Source of the DNA: Flavobacteriales bacterium
GTDB taxonomy: Bacteria; Bacteroidota; Bacteroidia; Flavobacteriales_C; GCA-002722245
Reading direction: 5' to 3'
DNA length: 64,000 bases
NCBI GenBank assembly: GCA_023251095.1
Contig: JAHEZL010000017.1
Span: 44,846-108,845 of the forward strand
Position numbers and translations under genes: made by a program. A model generated the notes under the pieces. That model was given only the letters and a program-made list of their open reading frames with translations, was not told the DNA's origin and did no database searches. Of the stretch, positions 34,574 to 43,255 are shown piece by piece; the first letter of the stretch is position 1; each line of letters opens with the position of its first letter.

Positions 34574-34841
34574 GGCTAAGCCTCTACTCAAATAAATTCC
34601 GCGCCGGCGAAGCCGTGAGCGCGGAGCGTTATAACTTATGTTATTTGTCGTTTTGCCAAATTCTAGGTCATCGCCTTTTCAAAGGGAGAGGACCAGTACC
34701 CAAAGCATTTCCGAATATGGATGAGTGTGCACTTCTCCCTTTGAAAAAGGGAGGCGCGAAGGAATTCTGTGTGCAGGCAGAGGGATTTAATTCAATCAAA
34801 GATCAGAACAAAATTACTTCTACTTTTATTATCTTCACCCT

Positions 34842-36389
34842 ATGTTATCCCGCTATTATCACACCTTAAAACACCTTAAACTAAAGCAGATTTTTTTTCA
34901 GCTTTATTATAAGTTCCGTACTCTTTTCAGAAAGTTCAGCGGCTATCAGCCCAAATTCAACAAATACAAAGAAGGAAATATTTTAAGTTTTACCGAATGG
35001 ATTCCTGCTTATGAATCCTGCCACAAAAACACTTTTACTTTTTTAAATCTTCCCGTGACTTTTGAAAAAATAAACTGGGATTATGCACTCAACGGAAAAC
35101 TGTGGACTTACAATTTAAATTATTTTGATTTTTTGAATCAGCCTTCAATGACGAAAGAAGAAGGATTGATCCTGATTCAAAATTTTAAAGCACAACTGCC
35201 GCAACTTAAAAATGCCAATGAGCCCTACCCTATTTCTTTGCGCGGCATCAACTGGATAAAATTTATTTTGAAACATAAAATTCAGGACAAAGAAATTGAT
35301 CAGAGTTTATACAGTCAGTATTGCATTTTAAAAAACCATATTGAATACCATTTATTGGGAAACCACCTTTTGGAAAATGCTTTTGCCTTATATATAGGAG
35401 GCTTATATTTCAATGATGCTCAATTGAAAAACAAAGGCTTTAGCCTGATCTCTAAAGAACTGAAAGAACAAATTTTAATGGATGGCGGACATTTTGAACT
35501 GAGTCCGATGTACCACCAAATCATCCTTTGTCGCTTACTGGACTGCTACAATTTTTCCAAAGAGAAAAATGAAAAAGCATTTTTAAAATCCTATGCCGAA
35601 AAAATGCTGGCCTGGCTCAATACCATGACCATGCAAAACGGCGATGTTCCTTTACTCAACGACTCTGCAAAAAATATAGCGCCGAATTCAAAAGAGATTT
35701 TTGCTTTCGCAAAACGTTTAAATCTGACAACAAGCACAGCTCTTCTTTCCGATTCGGGCTACAGAAAATGGAACATAGATGGCGCTGAACTCATTATGGA
35801 TATTGGTAAAATCGGTCCCGATTATATTCCGGGTCATGCCCATGCCGACATATTTAACTTTGTGTTGTATGACCAACAACCCGTCATCGTTGATTCGGGA
35901 ATTTCCACTTATGAGAAAAATCATAAACGGGAAGAAGAACGTTCCACCCAAAGTCACAATACAGTAACAGTGAATGGGGAAAATCAGGTGGATACCTGGG
36001 GCGGATTCAGAGTTGGCAAAAGATGCATAGTAAAAGTTGATCTCGACCATAAAGATGAAATTGAAGCGCAGCATAACGGTTATGCAGCTTGCATCCACTA
36101 CCGCAACTGGAAAAAAATAAATGACATAGAATTTTTAATTCATGATGAACTCGAAGGAAAAGCTTCAAAAGGCACATTTCATCTGCATTTCCATCCAGCC
36201 GTCACAGTTAGTGTAAACAACAACAGCATTCAGGCAGACTCGTGGATCATATCCTTTACTAAGGTAAAAACCCTATCTTTGCAAAAGTACTCTTATACCG
36301 AAGAATTTAATATATTAGAGGAGGGCACTAAAGCGATAATTGAATTTGAAAGCGAGTTAACCACTTCTGTTACAAGGGCTACGAAATAA
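34842..36389 (+). CDS. Heparinase II/III family protein
   Basis: A 515-residue protein of the heparinase II/III-like family (polysaccharide lyase fold). The N-terminal (alpha/alpha) toroid (about 90-320) includes 'LRGINWIKFILKHK' and 'DGGHFELSPMYHQIILCRLLDCYN'; the beta-sandwich domain starts near 340 with 'PGHAHADIFNFVLYD', 'VDSGISTYE' and 'RSTQSHNTVTVNG', which carry the likely catalytic His and Tyr. There is no clear signal peptide, as in homologues coded in exopolysaccharide clusters, where the protein is thought to trim or modify a uronic-acid polymer. A GT4 gene follows two bases after its stop. The usual companion, a bi-domain oxidoreductase, is at 12553. Confidence 0.9.
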   Translation: MLSRYYHTLKHLKLKQIFFQLYYKFRTLFRKFSGYQPKFNKYKEGNILSFTEWIPAYESCHKNTFTFLNLPVTFEKINWDYALNGKLWTYNLNYFDFLNQPSMTKEEGLILIQNFKAQLPQLKNANEPYPISLRGINWIKFILKHKIQDKEIDQSLYSQYCILKNHIEYHLLGNHLLENAFALYIGGLYFNDAQLKNKGFSLISKELKEQILMDGGHFELSPMYHQIILCRLLDCYNFSKEKNEKAFLKSYAEKMLAWLNTMTMQNGDVPLLNDSAKNIAPNSKEIFAFAKRLNLTTSTALLSDSGYRKWNIDGAELIMDIGKIGPDYIPGHAHADIFNFVLYDQQPVIVDSGISTYEKNHKREEERSTQSHNTVTVNGENQVDTWGGFRVGKRCIVKVDLDHKDEIEAQHNGYAACIHYRNWKKINDIEFLIHDELEGKASKGTFHLHFHPAVTVSVNNNSIQADSWIISFTKVKTLSLQKYSYTEEFNILEEGTKAIIEFESELTTSVTRATK

Positions 36390-36391
36390 AA

Positions 36392-37603
36392 ATGCGTATT
36401 TTATTTATTACAGATAATTTTCCTCCGGAGGTTAATGCTCCTGCTACCCGCACCTACGAACACTGTATGGAATGGATTAAGCAGGGGGTTGAAGTGACTG
36501 TAATTACCTGTGCGCCCAATTTTCCGAAAGGAAAAGTTTATCCGGGCTATAAAAACAAACTCCGACAAGAAGAAAATATTGATGGCATTCGCGTTATTCG
36601 TGTATGGTCGTATATCACCGCCAATGAAGGATTTGTAAAAAGGATTCTGGATTTTATGAGCTTTGGCTTCAGCGCATTTTGGGCGGGCTTGTTTGTAAAA
36701 ACCGATTTGATCATTGCTACTTCACCTCAGTTTTTTACCACGCCAACCGGCTGGCTCCTCTCGGTTTTTAAAAGAAAACCATGGGTGTTTGAAGTACGCG
36801 ATTTATGGCCCGAATCCATCAAAGCCGTAAGTGCCATTAAAGAAGACAGCAGAATTTTTAAAATCCTTGAAAAACTGGAAATGTTTCTCTACCGCAGGGC
36901 CACCATGATTATCACGGTAACTGAAGCCTTTAAAAAAAATATAGCGGGACGCGGCATCGACGAAAAGAAAATTCATGTGGTGAAAAACGGCGCCAACCTC
37001 AATTTGTTCCAACCCAAAGATAAATGCAGTGAACTTTTGAAAGAATTGGGATTGGAAGACAAATTCATTGTTGGCTACATCGGAACCCATGGAATGGCGC
37101 ACAAACTAGACTTCTTCCTGAATTTTGCCAAAGAAACAGAAAACGATAACGTGCACTTTTTGTTTTTAGGTGAAGGGGCCGAAAAACAAAATTTATTGCG
37201 CATCGCCAAAGAAAACGGAATCACCAATGTTTTGTTTCTGGACAACGTTCCCAAAGACAAAGTCATCGACTATGTTTCCATCGTGGATGTTGCTCTGGTT
37301 CATCTCAAAAGATCCGACACTTTTAAAACCGTTATCCCTTCAAAAATATTTGAATCGGCGGCCATGAGAAAACCTATTCTCCTTGGTGTTGAAGGGGAAT
37401 CGAAAGAAATCATAGAGAACTTCAATGCCGGCTTGTGCTTCATTCCCGAGGACAAAGAGTCCTTTCTGAATTGCCTTTACGAGATGAAAGACGACAAGCT
37501 TTTGTATGCCGAATTTCAAAAAGGCTGTGAGGAACTGGTGAAGGAATTCGACCGCGTTAAGCTCGCAGAAAGAATGCTCTCCTATCTGAAAGAGCTCAAT
37601 TAA
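36392..37603 (+). CDS. GT4 glycosyltransferase, WbuB-like
   Basis: A 403-residue GT-B glycosyltransferase of family 4, close to the WbuB group that transfers amino-deoxy sugars onto surface glycans. N-terminal domain: 'ILFITDNFPPEVNAPATRTYEHC' at the start and 'VFEVRDLWPES' at about 131-141. C-terminal domain: 'NGANLNLFQP', 'FLGEGAEKQNLL' and the E-x7-E region 'FESAAMRKPILLG' (about 326-338). It is two bases after the heparinase-like gene and is probably cytoplasmic or loosely membrane bound, adding a sugar to the lipid-linked product started by the WecA-like enzyme downstream. Confidence 0.93.
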   Translation: MRILFITDNFPPEVNAPATRTYEHCMEWIKQGVEVTVITCAPNFPKGKVYPGYKNKLRQEENIDGIRVIRVWSYITANEGFVKRILDFMSFGFSAFWAGLFVKTDLIIATSPQFFTTPTGWLLSVFKRKPWVFEVRDLWPESIKAVSAIKEDSRIFKILEKLEMFLYRRATMIITVTEAFKKNIAGRGIDEKKIHVVKNGANLNLFQPKDKCSELLKELGLEDKFIVGYIGTHGMAHKLDFFLNFAKETENDNVHFLFLGEGAEKQNLLRIAKENGITNVLFLDNVPKDKVIDYVSIVDVALVHLKRSDTFKTVIPSKIFESAAMRKPILLGVEGESKEIIENFNAGLCFIPEDKESFLNCLYEMKDDKLLYAEFQKGCEELVKEFDRVKLAERMLSYLKELN

Positions 37604-37658
37604 TACTACCTTTTTTGGGTAGTTGTCACTTTATTTTTATTCCATATCTTTATTTTGA

Positions 37659-37666
37659 TATTTTTG
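37659..37666 (+). promoter_or_regulatory. Bacteroidota -7 box for the WecA-like gene
   Basis: TATTTTTG, a perfect TAnnTTTG match, 18 bases before the ATG at 37685. It suggests that the genes from 37685 onward can be transcribed separately from the glycosyltransferase. Confidence 0.6.
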
Positions 37667-37684
37667 CAGCAATAAAAGGAATCC

Positions 37685-38773
37685 ATGTTATCAAACACAG
37701 AATTAATATTTCTATCTTCTATCACCGCCTTCTTAATCTGTTTCTTCTCCATTCCTTCCATCATCAATGTTGCTAAAATGAAGCATTTGTTTGATGAGCC
37801 TGACGAAAGAAAATCACATACAACAAAAATACCCACACTTGGCGGATTGGCCATTTTTGCAGGAGTTATAGTTTCTCTGTCGCTTTTTTCTGATGCCTAT
37901 TTTCCTGAACGCCGCTTTATTATTTGTGCCATCGTTATTGTGTTTTTTATCGGAATAAAAGACGACATCATTATTATAGCGCCCTTGAAAAAAATGCTCG
38001 GACAAATTGTTGCCGTTCTTGTTGTTGTTGTTTTAGGAGAGGTTCATTTAACAGGCTTCTATGGTTTCCTCGGAATTGGCGAAATCAACGAATACTTAAG
38101 CATGGCCCTTTCTGCATTTACAATGCTGGTAATCATGAACGGATTCAATCTTATTGATGGCATAGATGGCTTAGCGGCTTCTACAGGCATTGTTATTTTA
38201 TCGGTTTTAGGTTGCTGGTTTTTTGCGATCGGACATGCGCTGGACTGGTCTATACTTGCTTTTATTACCTTATCGGCTTTACTGGCCTTTTTGTATTACA
38301 ACATCACCCCGGCTAAAATTTTTATGGGTGACACAGGTTCCTTAATCACCGGATTGGTAATAGGTATCCTGACCATAAAGTTTATTGAAATCAACTCACA
38401 GCTCACCAAAGAAATGCTCACGCACCAATTCAATTCGGCCCCTATCGTGGCTTTTGGAATTTTAATAGTGCCTTTGTTTGATACTTTAAGAGTTTTTACC
38501 CTGCGGATTCTCGATGGAAAATCTCCTTTGCATCCCGATCAAAACCACATTCACCATCGTTTACTGGCCATAGGCTTCAGTCATATTAAAGCAACTTCTG
38601 TTATTGTTTTGGCGAATTTACTCATCATTGCGCTGGTGATTTTGCTGCAACGCCACATCGGCGGCGTTTGGATATTATCAATTGTTATCGGATTGTGCAG
38701 CTTCCTGGCCTATGTCCCTTCACTGATTTTAAAAAAAAATAAAAGCCCTCAATCTATTTCGGATACCGTTTAA
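37685..38773 (+). CDS. WecA/MraY-type undecaprenyl-phosphate sugar-1-phosphate transferase
   Basis: A 362-residue integral membrane enzyme with about eleven helices that moves a sugar-1-phosphate from a UDP-sugar onto undecaprenyl phosphate to start a surface polysaccharide. Seen: 'DEPDERKSHTTKIPTLGG' near 40-57, FNLIDGIDG at 154-162, 'MGDTGSL' near 213-219 and the WecA-type HIHHRL at 288-293, which distinguishes it from MraY. It follows the GT4 gene and ends one base into the next start (TAATG), so it is coupled to the Wzi/RemB-like gene. Confidence 0.93.
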   Translation: MLSNTELIFLSSITAFLICFFSIPSIINVAKMKHLFDEPDERKSHTTKIPTLGGLAIFAGVIVSLSLFSDAYFPERRFIICAIVIVFFIGIKDDIIIIAPLKKMLGQIVAVLVVVVLGEVHLTGFYGFLGIGEINEYLSMALSAFTMLVIMNGFNLIDGIDGLAASTGIVILSVLGCWFFAIGHALDWSILAFITLSALLAFLYYNITPAKIFMGDTGSLITGLVIGILTIKFIEINSQLTKEMLTHQFNSAPIVAFGILIVPLFDTLRVFTLRILDGKSPLHPDQNHIHHRLLAIGFSHIKATSVIVLANLLIIALVILLQRHIGGVWILSIVIGLCSFLAYVPSLILKKNKSPQSISDTV

Positions 38774-40452
38774 TGAAAGCAAAATATACCCAATTAGTTT
38801 TCATTCTACTCCAATTAAGCATTGTCTCTGCTGCTTATTCCCAAACAGTTAATTTCCCTTTAAATCATCAATTGAATGAATTGATAGAAAAGGATTTAAA
38901 TGCTTTGAATAAAAATGAACACACTTCTTTCCGTCCTTTTATTTATCAGGTAGTACAAACAAATGCCAACGTTGATTCCATTTACAAACAATTCAACAGA
39001 AGCGACAGTGCATATTTACTTGGAAGAACATGGTGGAGCAAAGCATTGATATTGGCCGACAGAAAGTTATTTGATGAAGATTTGATTTCCATCGGGAAAA
39101 AAAATGATTTCAAAGTAAACATCAATCCTCTTTTTGATTTTGCATACGGAAGTGTTGTTGGCGGAAAAACCACTACTTACACCAATACCCGAGGCTTTTT
39201 AATAGAAGGGCAAATAGGAAAGAATTTTTATTTCTCCTCTGCTTTTCTGGAATCACAAGCGAAATTTCTGCCTTATGTCAACGATTTTATCACTGCCAAT
39301 AACGGGATTGTACCGGGACAAGGTCGTGCAAAATTATTTAAGGATACTGCAGGTTATGACTACAATCGCGCCAGTGGATTGATTTCTTACAGTCCGAACA
39401 AACATTTTAATTTTCAGGTGGGACACGATAAATTATTCATTGGCGATGGTTACCGCTCTCTGTTGCTTTCCGACAATTCTTTCAATTATCCTTTCATAAA
39501 AATTACAACAAAGTTCTGGAACATTGAATACATCAACCTTTTCACACAATTTCAACAGGTTGGATTCGGTTCGCAATTGGATGCCTTGCTTCCAAAAAAA
39601 TACGGCAACTTCCATTACCTCAGCTGGAATGTGACCAAAAGATGGAACATCAGTTTTTTTGAAGCCATCATTTCTGCCGCGTCCAACAACAGAATGTATG
39701 AATTTCAATACCTGAATCCTGTTATTTTCCTCCGTCCGGTTGAATTTGCCAATGGCTCTTCCGATAATGTATTGATGGGCGCCACTTCAAAATTTAAACT
39801 GAACAATAAAAGTTATCTCTACGGACAGGTGATGGTGGATGAATTCAATTTCCAGATGATTAAAAAAGAACCGGGATGGTGGGGAAATAAATTCGGAATT
39901 CAACTGGGAATGAAGGCTTTCGACATTTTTAAAATCAAAAACCTCAATTTTCAGGTGGAAGGAAATGTGGTGCGACCCTATACTTATTCGCATTATGGCG
40001 ATTCTGCAACTGCTCCGTATTCTTCCAGTGCATACACCCATTACAACCAGTCGCTCGCTCATCCTCTGGGCGCAAACTTCATAGAAGGATTGGCCTTTTT
40101 GAATTATCATCACAAAAGATTTTTTATGGAATCGCGCATCAGTTATGCCGTTTACGGAACCGACATCGGAGGCATCAATTACGGTCAGAATGTTAACCTG
40201 AACTACAACTACAACCGCGCGCAAATTTCAGGAGACAACGGGGATTTCGGACATGAGATCGGACAGGGTTTGAAAAACACCTTATTGTATACCGACATTA
40301 AAATGGCCTATCTCGTAAATCCAAAAACAAATTTACGCATTGAACTCGGCTGGATGACGCGCCAACACACCACTTCATTGGCGGCCGACAATGTTTCTTA
40401 TCTCTATTTCGGATTGCGCAGCGCTTTATACAACTACTATTACGACTTTTGA
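38773..40452 (+). CDS. Outer-membrane beta-barrel protein, Wzi/RemB-like
   Basis: A 559-residue exported protein. A signal peptide (1-~24) precedes about 100 residues of helical material and then many amphipathic strands ('FLIEGQIGKNFYFSSAFLESQAK', 'FNFQVGHDKLFIGDGYRSLLLSD', 'LSWNVTKRWNISFFEAI') ending in aromatic residues, the mark of an outer membrane barrel. The pattern 'G.DK.F.GDGYRSLLLSD' is that of capsule-assembly Wzi and of the flavobacterial motility-associated protein RemB. Given its place after a WecA-like gene, it probably helps hold or export polysaccharide at the cell surface. It is coupled to the gene before it. Confidence 0.8.
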   Translation: MKAKYTQLVFILLQLSIVSAAYSQTVNFPLNHQLNELIEKDLNALNKNEHTSFRPFIYQVVQTNANVDSIYKQFNRSDSAYLLGRTWWSKALILADRKLFDEDLISIGKKNDFKVNINPLFDFAYGSVVGGKTTTYTNTRGFLIEGQIGKNFYFSSAFLESQAKFLPYVNDFITANNGIVPGQGRAKLFKDTAGYDYNRASGLISYSPNKHFNFQVGHDKLFIGDGYRSLLLSDNSFNYPFIKITTKFWNIEYINLFTQFQQVGFGSQLDALLPKKYGNFHYLSWNVTKRWNISFFEAIISAASNNRMYEFQYLNPVIFLRPVEFANGSSDNVLMGATSKFKLNNKSYLYGQVMVDEFNFQMIKKEPGWWGNKFGIQLGMKAFDIFKIKNLNFQVEGNVVRPYTYSHYGDSATAPYSSSAYTHYNQSLAHPLGANFIEGLAFLNYHHKRFFMESRISYAVYGTDIGGINYGQNVNLNYNYNRAQISGDNGDFGHEIGQGLKNTLLYTDIKMAYLVNPKTNLRIELGWMTRQHTTSLAADNVSYLYFGLRSALYNYYYDF

Positions 40453-40454
40453 AA

Positions 40455-41102
40455 ATGCGGTATCTGCTTTGTTTTACTGCTTTACTCTTTCTTTCCTCCT
40501 GCTTTGAAATCGTTGAAGACATTCGGTTTCACTCCGATTTTTCGGGCTCATACAAAGTAACCATCAACATGAGCGCGAGCAAAACACAAATTAATTCTTA
40601 CATGAAACTGGACAGTGTTTTCGGAACACATGTGCCTAAAAAAGACGAAGTTGAAAAAGAAATTCAAAGAAAAGAATCGCTGCTCAAGGCAAACAAAGGG
40701 ATTAAAAATGTGAGTATTACCAGGGATTTCGAGAACTATATTTTTACCGTGAAATTTGATTTCGATAATCTTGATCACTTTAAAGAAGCATACACCATTT
40801 TATCTTCCGACAAGAAAACCACAGTGAATGTGTTTCCTTTTACACAAAGTGGAAATTTGTTCAACCGCGAGGATAAATTACAAACCTTAGCGAAAGACGC
40901 AGCCAAAAAGAAAAATGAATTTGCGCTTCTTTTCTCCCAAAGCAAATACACGGGAATCATTCATTTCCCTAAGGAAATTGTTTCGTGCACCAATAAAGTT
41001 TGTAAACTATCGAAAGACAAAAAAAATCTTTTCATTACTTCGTCACTGGAAAACCTGGTGAATTTACCCGATTACCTGAATACTCAAATAATATTTAAAT
41101 AA
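40455..41102 (+). CDS. Lipoprotein of unknown function
   Basis: A 215-residue lipoprotein (signal MRYLLCFTALLFLSSC, lipidated Cys16), three bases after the stop of the barrel gene. The sequence FHSDFSGSYKVTINMSASK after the anchor, then charged helices and strands, resembles a group of small Bacteroidota lipoproteins, but no function is known. ATG 40455 was chosen; a TTG at 40449 lies inside the previous stop. It is followed nine bases later by a large secreted protein, so both belong to the surface-polysaccharide operon or are read through from it. Confidence 0.8.
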   Translation: MRYLLCFTALLFLSSCFEIVEDIRFHSDFSGSYKVTINMSASKTQINSYMKLDSVFGTHVPKKDEVEKEIQRKESLLKANKGIKNVSITRDFENYIFTVKFDFDNLDHFKEAYTILSSDKKTTVNVFPFTQSGNLFNREDKLQTLAKDAAKKKNEFALLFSQSKYTGIIHFPKEIVSCTNKVCKLSKDKKNLFITSSLENLVNLPDYLNTQIIFK

Positions 41103-41111
41103 ATTTGCGCC

Positions 41112-43187
41112 ATGAAAAAACTACTATTCTTAATCCTCCTGCTAGGTTGTATTAACGCAAAGGCTCAGGATTTAACGAAATATTTACCTGAAAAACCTAT
41201 TCTATATACCCGTTTCGACCTGGCCAAAATTTTTAAGAGTCAGCCTTTGGATACACTCAAGAAAAAAGAGTTTTTTCAAAACTTTTTGAAAGAAACCATC
41301 TTTCGCCCCAGCCGTGATCAGGATTCCTTGCTCACTGCTATTATCGACAACATTGAAAAATTCGGCTTGTCGCTGAACAATAACGCGCATCTCATCATTA
41401 CCGAAGATGACTCACTGTTGCAATCCAATTTCATTTTTCAAATCAACAACAGCGCGGCCCTTGAAAAAAACATTACAGAGCTCTTTCCTATAGGCAGCGA
41501 GAAAGTTTATTATTCATCGGGAAATGATTTTAAATTATTCATCTATAAGGACACGCATATGGCGTGGAACAATGAAATTTTTGTGGTGGGCTCCCGCGTT
41601 CCTTTGTATAAAAAGAACCGCAATTCATGGGGACTGACAGATGAAGAAAGGAAAGAACAAAAAAAATTGCTCAATGAAAGAGATGCAAATTGCATTCATA
41701 AAATTTTTCACGCCAATACACTCGTTCAAAAAAAGAAGTACTTAAAAGGTTTGTATAAAAATGCAGACCTCGCTCTGTTTATGGACATGAGCGGATTATA
41801 CGACCTGTACATTCAATTTTTTTCAAGAGAATTCTCTAAGTTCGGTGCAATAGAAAGTTTGATGTTAACCGGCAACAACGCGCTGCCCTACATGGATTCA
41901 AAAATCTACGCCGGTGTTTTCTTCAACAACGATGAATTGCTCATCAAAGCCAAAAGCAAAATGGGCAAGGAATTGCGTAAAAAATTATTGAAAGTATACA
42001 ACAGAAAATACAATCCCGCTATTTTCAATTATGTGTCGGATAAAGCACTTTTATCCACCGGAATGCGCATCAACACCGAAGCTTACATCAATTTCACTTT
42101 TGATGTACTGTCGGATTTTTTCAATAAAATGCCGAATTACGGAAAGTACGGTGCACGCGTCATTACTTTTATTCAAACTTTTTTAGACGAAAAAGGAGTG
42201 GGTGAGCTCGTTCGCGGTGATGTTTTATTCAACCTCAACGGCGTGAGTAAAAAAATGGTGACTTACACTACTTATGAGTACGACGAGGAATACAACTCCA
42301 CGGAAGTTACCAAAACAAAAGAAATCAATGTGCCGTCTTTTTCAATTATCGGATCCACAGGCAATCCGAAACAACTGGAAAAATTAATGGATCTCGGACT
42401 AGATCTTTCTAATAAGTACACTAAAGACAAAGCGGTATATACGCTTAAAGACCGCGACTTCAAAGAATTTGGCGGTGCCATCTATGTTCAGATCACCGAC
42501 AAACTGTTTTTCATCTCCAACGACAGCAGCTTTATGTACACTGTTGTTCCGAATAAAGGTTATGGACCAAACGAAAAAATGAATGCTAAAATGAAACAGC
42601 ATCATAAAAGCAAAAACATGTATCTGGATTTTGATGCCAACCGTCTCCTTCATTCTTATGCCGACAGCACAGGGGAAATCCGCATGCTTAAAAAAATGCC
42701 GCTGTTGGAGGCCGCTGCAGGAAAAGTAAATTTCGAACAACGTTTTTCATGGACGGGAGTGACGACTACCATGACCTATAAAACCAGCGACAAATCTTCT
42801 ATGTTGCCTCTATTGAGTGAGTGCTTGAATCAGTATTTTGTGAAGAAAAAAAGATATGATTATAATGATGAAGAGTATGCTACGGCAGCTATGGATAGCA
42901 TAGCTGTAGATACTGCTATTGCTTGGCCTGATACAGGCGGAGCGGTAGAATATTACTACGATGAAAATGGAAATATTCAGGAAAGATATTTACCGGTGGA
43001 CGGAATAGCTCCGGCAGATGAAGTTCTTATTAAAGAAGCAGTAGAAGAAAAAAAGACTACCGTAAGTCAGCCGAAAAAAACAACGGCTAAAAAACCTGTT
43101 TCTCAAAAAACAACAAGCCAGAAAATAAACGCTACAAAAACAACGGCCAAAAAACCTGTTGTCAAAAAACCGGCTTCAAAAAAATAA
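41112..43187 (+). CDS. Large secreted protein with Lys/Thr-rich tail (possibly DUF4836-like)
   Basis: A 691-residue exported protein with a signal peptide (1-~19). The body (about 20-580) has the character of the DUF4836 group from Bacteroidota ('YLPEKPILYTRFDLAKIF', 'FGLSLNNNAHLII', 'ADLALFMDMSGLYDLY'), but I am not certain of this. Residues ~590-640 are acidic and Tyr-rich. The last ~45 residues are a low-complexity tail with repeats of 'TTAKKP' and 'VKKP', very basic, which could bind nucleic acid, polysaccharide or peptidoglycan. It ends the run of surface genes; a new promoter follows. Confidence 0.7.
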   Translation: MKKLLFLILLLGCINAKAQDLTKYLPEKPILYTRFDLAKIFKSQPLDTLKKKEFFQNFLKETIFRPSRDQDSLLTAIIDNIEKFGLSLNNNAHLIITEDDSLLQSNFIFQINNSAALEKNITELFPIGSEKVYYSSGNDFKLFIYKDTHMAWNNEIFVVGSRVPLYKKNRNSWGLTDEERKEQKKLLNERDANCIHKIFHANTLVQKKKYLKGLYKNADLALFMDMSGLYDLYIQFFSREFSKFGAIESLMLTGNNALPYMDSKIYAGVFFNNDELLIKAKSKMGKELRKKLLKVYNRKYNPAIFNYVSDKALLSTGMRINTEAYINFTFDVLSDFFNKMPNYGKYGARVITFIQTFLDEKGVGELVRGDVLFNLNGVSKKMVTYTTYEYDEEYNSTEVTKTKEINVPSFSIIGSTGNPKQLEKLMDLGLDLSNKYTKDKAVYTLKDRDFKEFGGAIYVQITDKLFFISNDSSFMYTVVPNKGYGPNEKMNAKMKQHHKSKNMYLDFDANRLLHSYADSTGEIRMLKKMPLLEAAAGKVNFEQRFSWTGVTTTMTYKTSDKSSMLPLLSECLNQYFVKKKRYDYNDEEYATAAMDSIAVDTAIAWPDTGGAVEYYYDENGNIQERYLPVDGIAPADEVLIKEAVEEKKTTVSQPKKTTAKKPVSQKTTSQKINATKTTAKKPVVKKPASKK

Positions 43188-43231
43188 AGTCACGCAATCG
43201 TTAAAAACGAAAAGCCTAAACAATTTATTAA

Positions 43232-43239
43232 TACTTTTG
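43232..43239 (+). promoter_or_regulatory. Bacteroidota -7 box for the cytochrome oxidase accessory operon
   Basis: TACTTTTG, a perfect TAnnTTTG match, 17 bases before the TTG start at 43256. It supports that early start because the message would begin near 43245. Confidence 0.6.
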
Positions 43240-43255
43240 TCAAAACTTCACAACC

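Larger units (their letters stand above)
34229..34627. repeat. CGCG-type palindromic element, disrupted copy
   Basis: Perfect 32-base inverted arms: left begins GCTCCGCGCTCACGG (34229-34260), right ends CCGTGAGCGCGGAGC (34596-34627). An uninterrupted copy is at 56137-56272. The centre here has received the 265-base element at 34309-34573. Confidence 0.88.
34185..34675. mobile_element. Inserted element with GG(T/C)GATGACC ends and target duplication TTTTCAAA
   Basis: Ends are inverted: left GGTGATGACCCAGCATTTGG, right (read inward) GGCGATGACCTAGAATTTGG. The flanks are direct copies of TTTTCAAA (34177-34184 and 34676-34683); the adjoining G makes the duplication ambiguous between eight and nine bases. 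The paralogous site at 11131-11288 has this target once. No transposase is coded inside, so it is a non-autonomous (MITE-like) element, enlarged by the further insertions it carries. Confidence 0.85.
34136..34788. repeat. Outer palindromic element, copy 2 of the 11131 family, split by insertion
   Basis: Left arm begins AAATCCCTCTGCCTG (34136); right arm ends CAGGCAGAGGGATTT (34788). Outside the insert, the sequence lines up with the intact 158-base copy at 11131-11288. After CTCCCTTTTTCAAAG the left side is interrupted by 490 bases and then resumes TTTTCAAAGGGAGAGG at 34676. Confidence 0.88.
34015..34841. other. 827-base gene-free stretch occupied by nested palindromic elements
   Basis: No gene was found. 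From 34136 to 34788 the DNA consists of at least five palindromic elements inserted into each other, listed separately. Bases 34015-34135 are AT-rich and plain; 34789-34841 is the leader of the heparinase-like gene. Confidence 0.85.
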
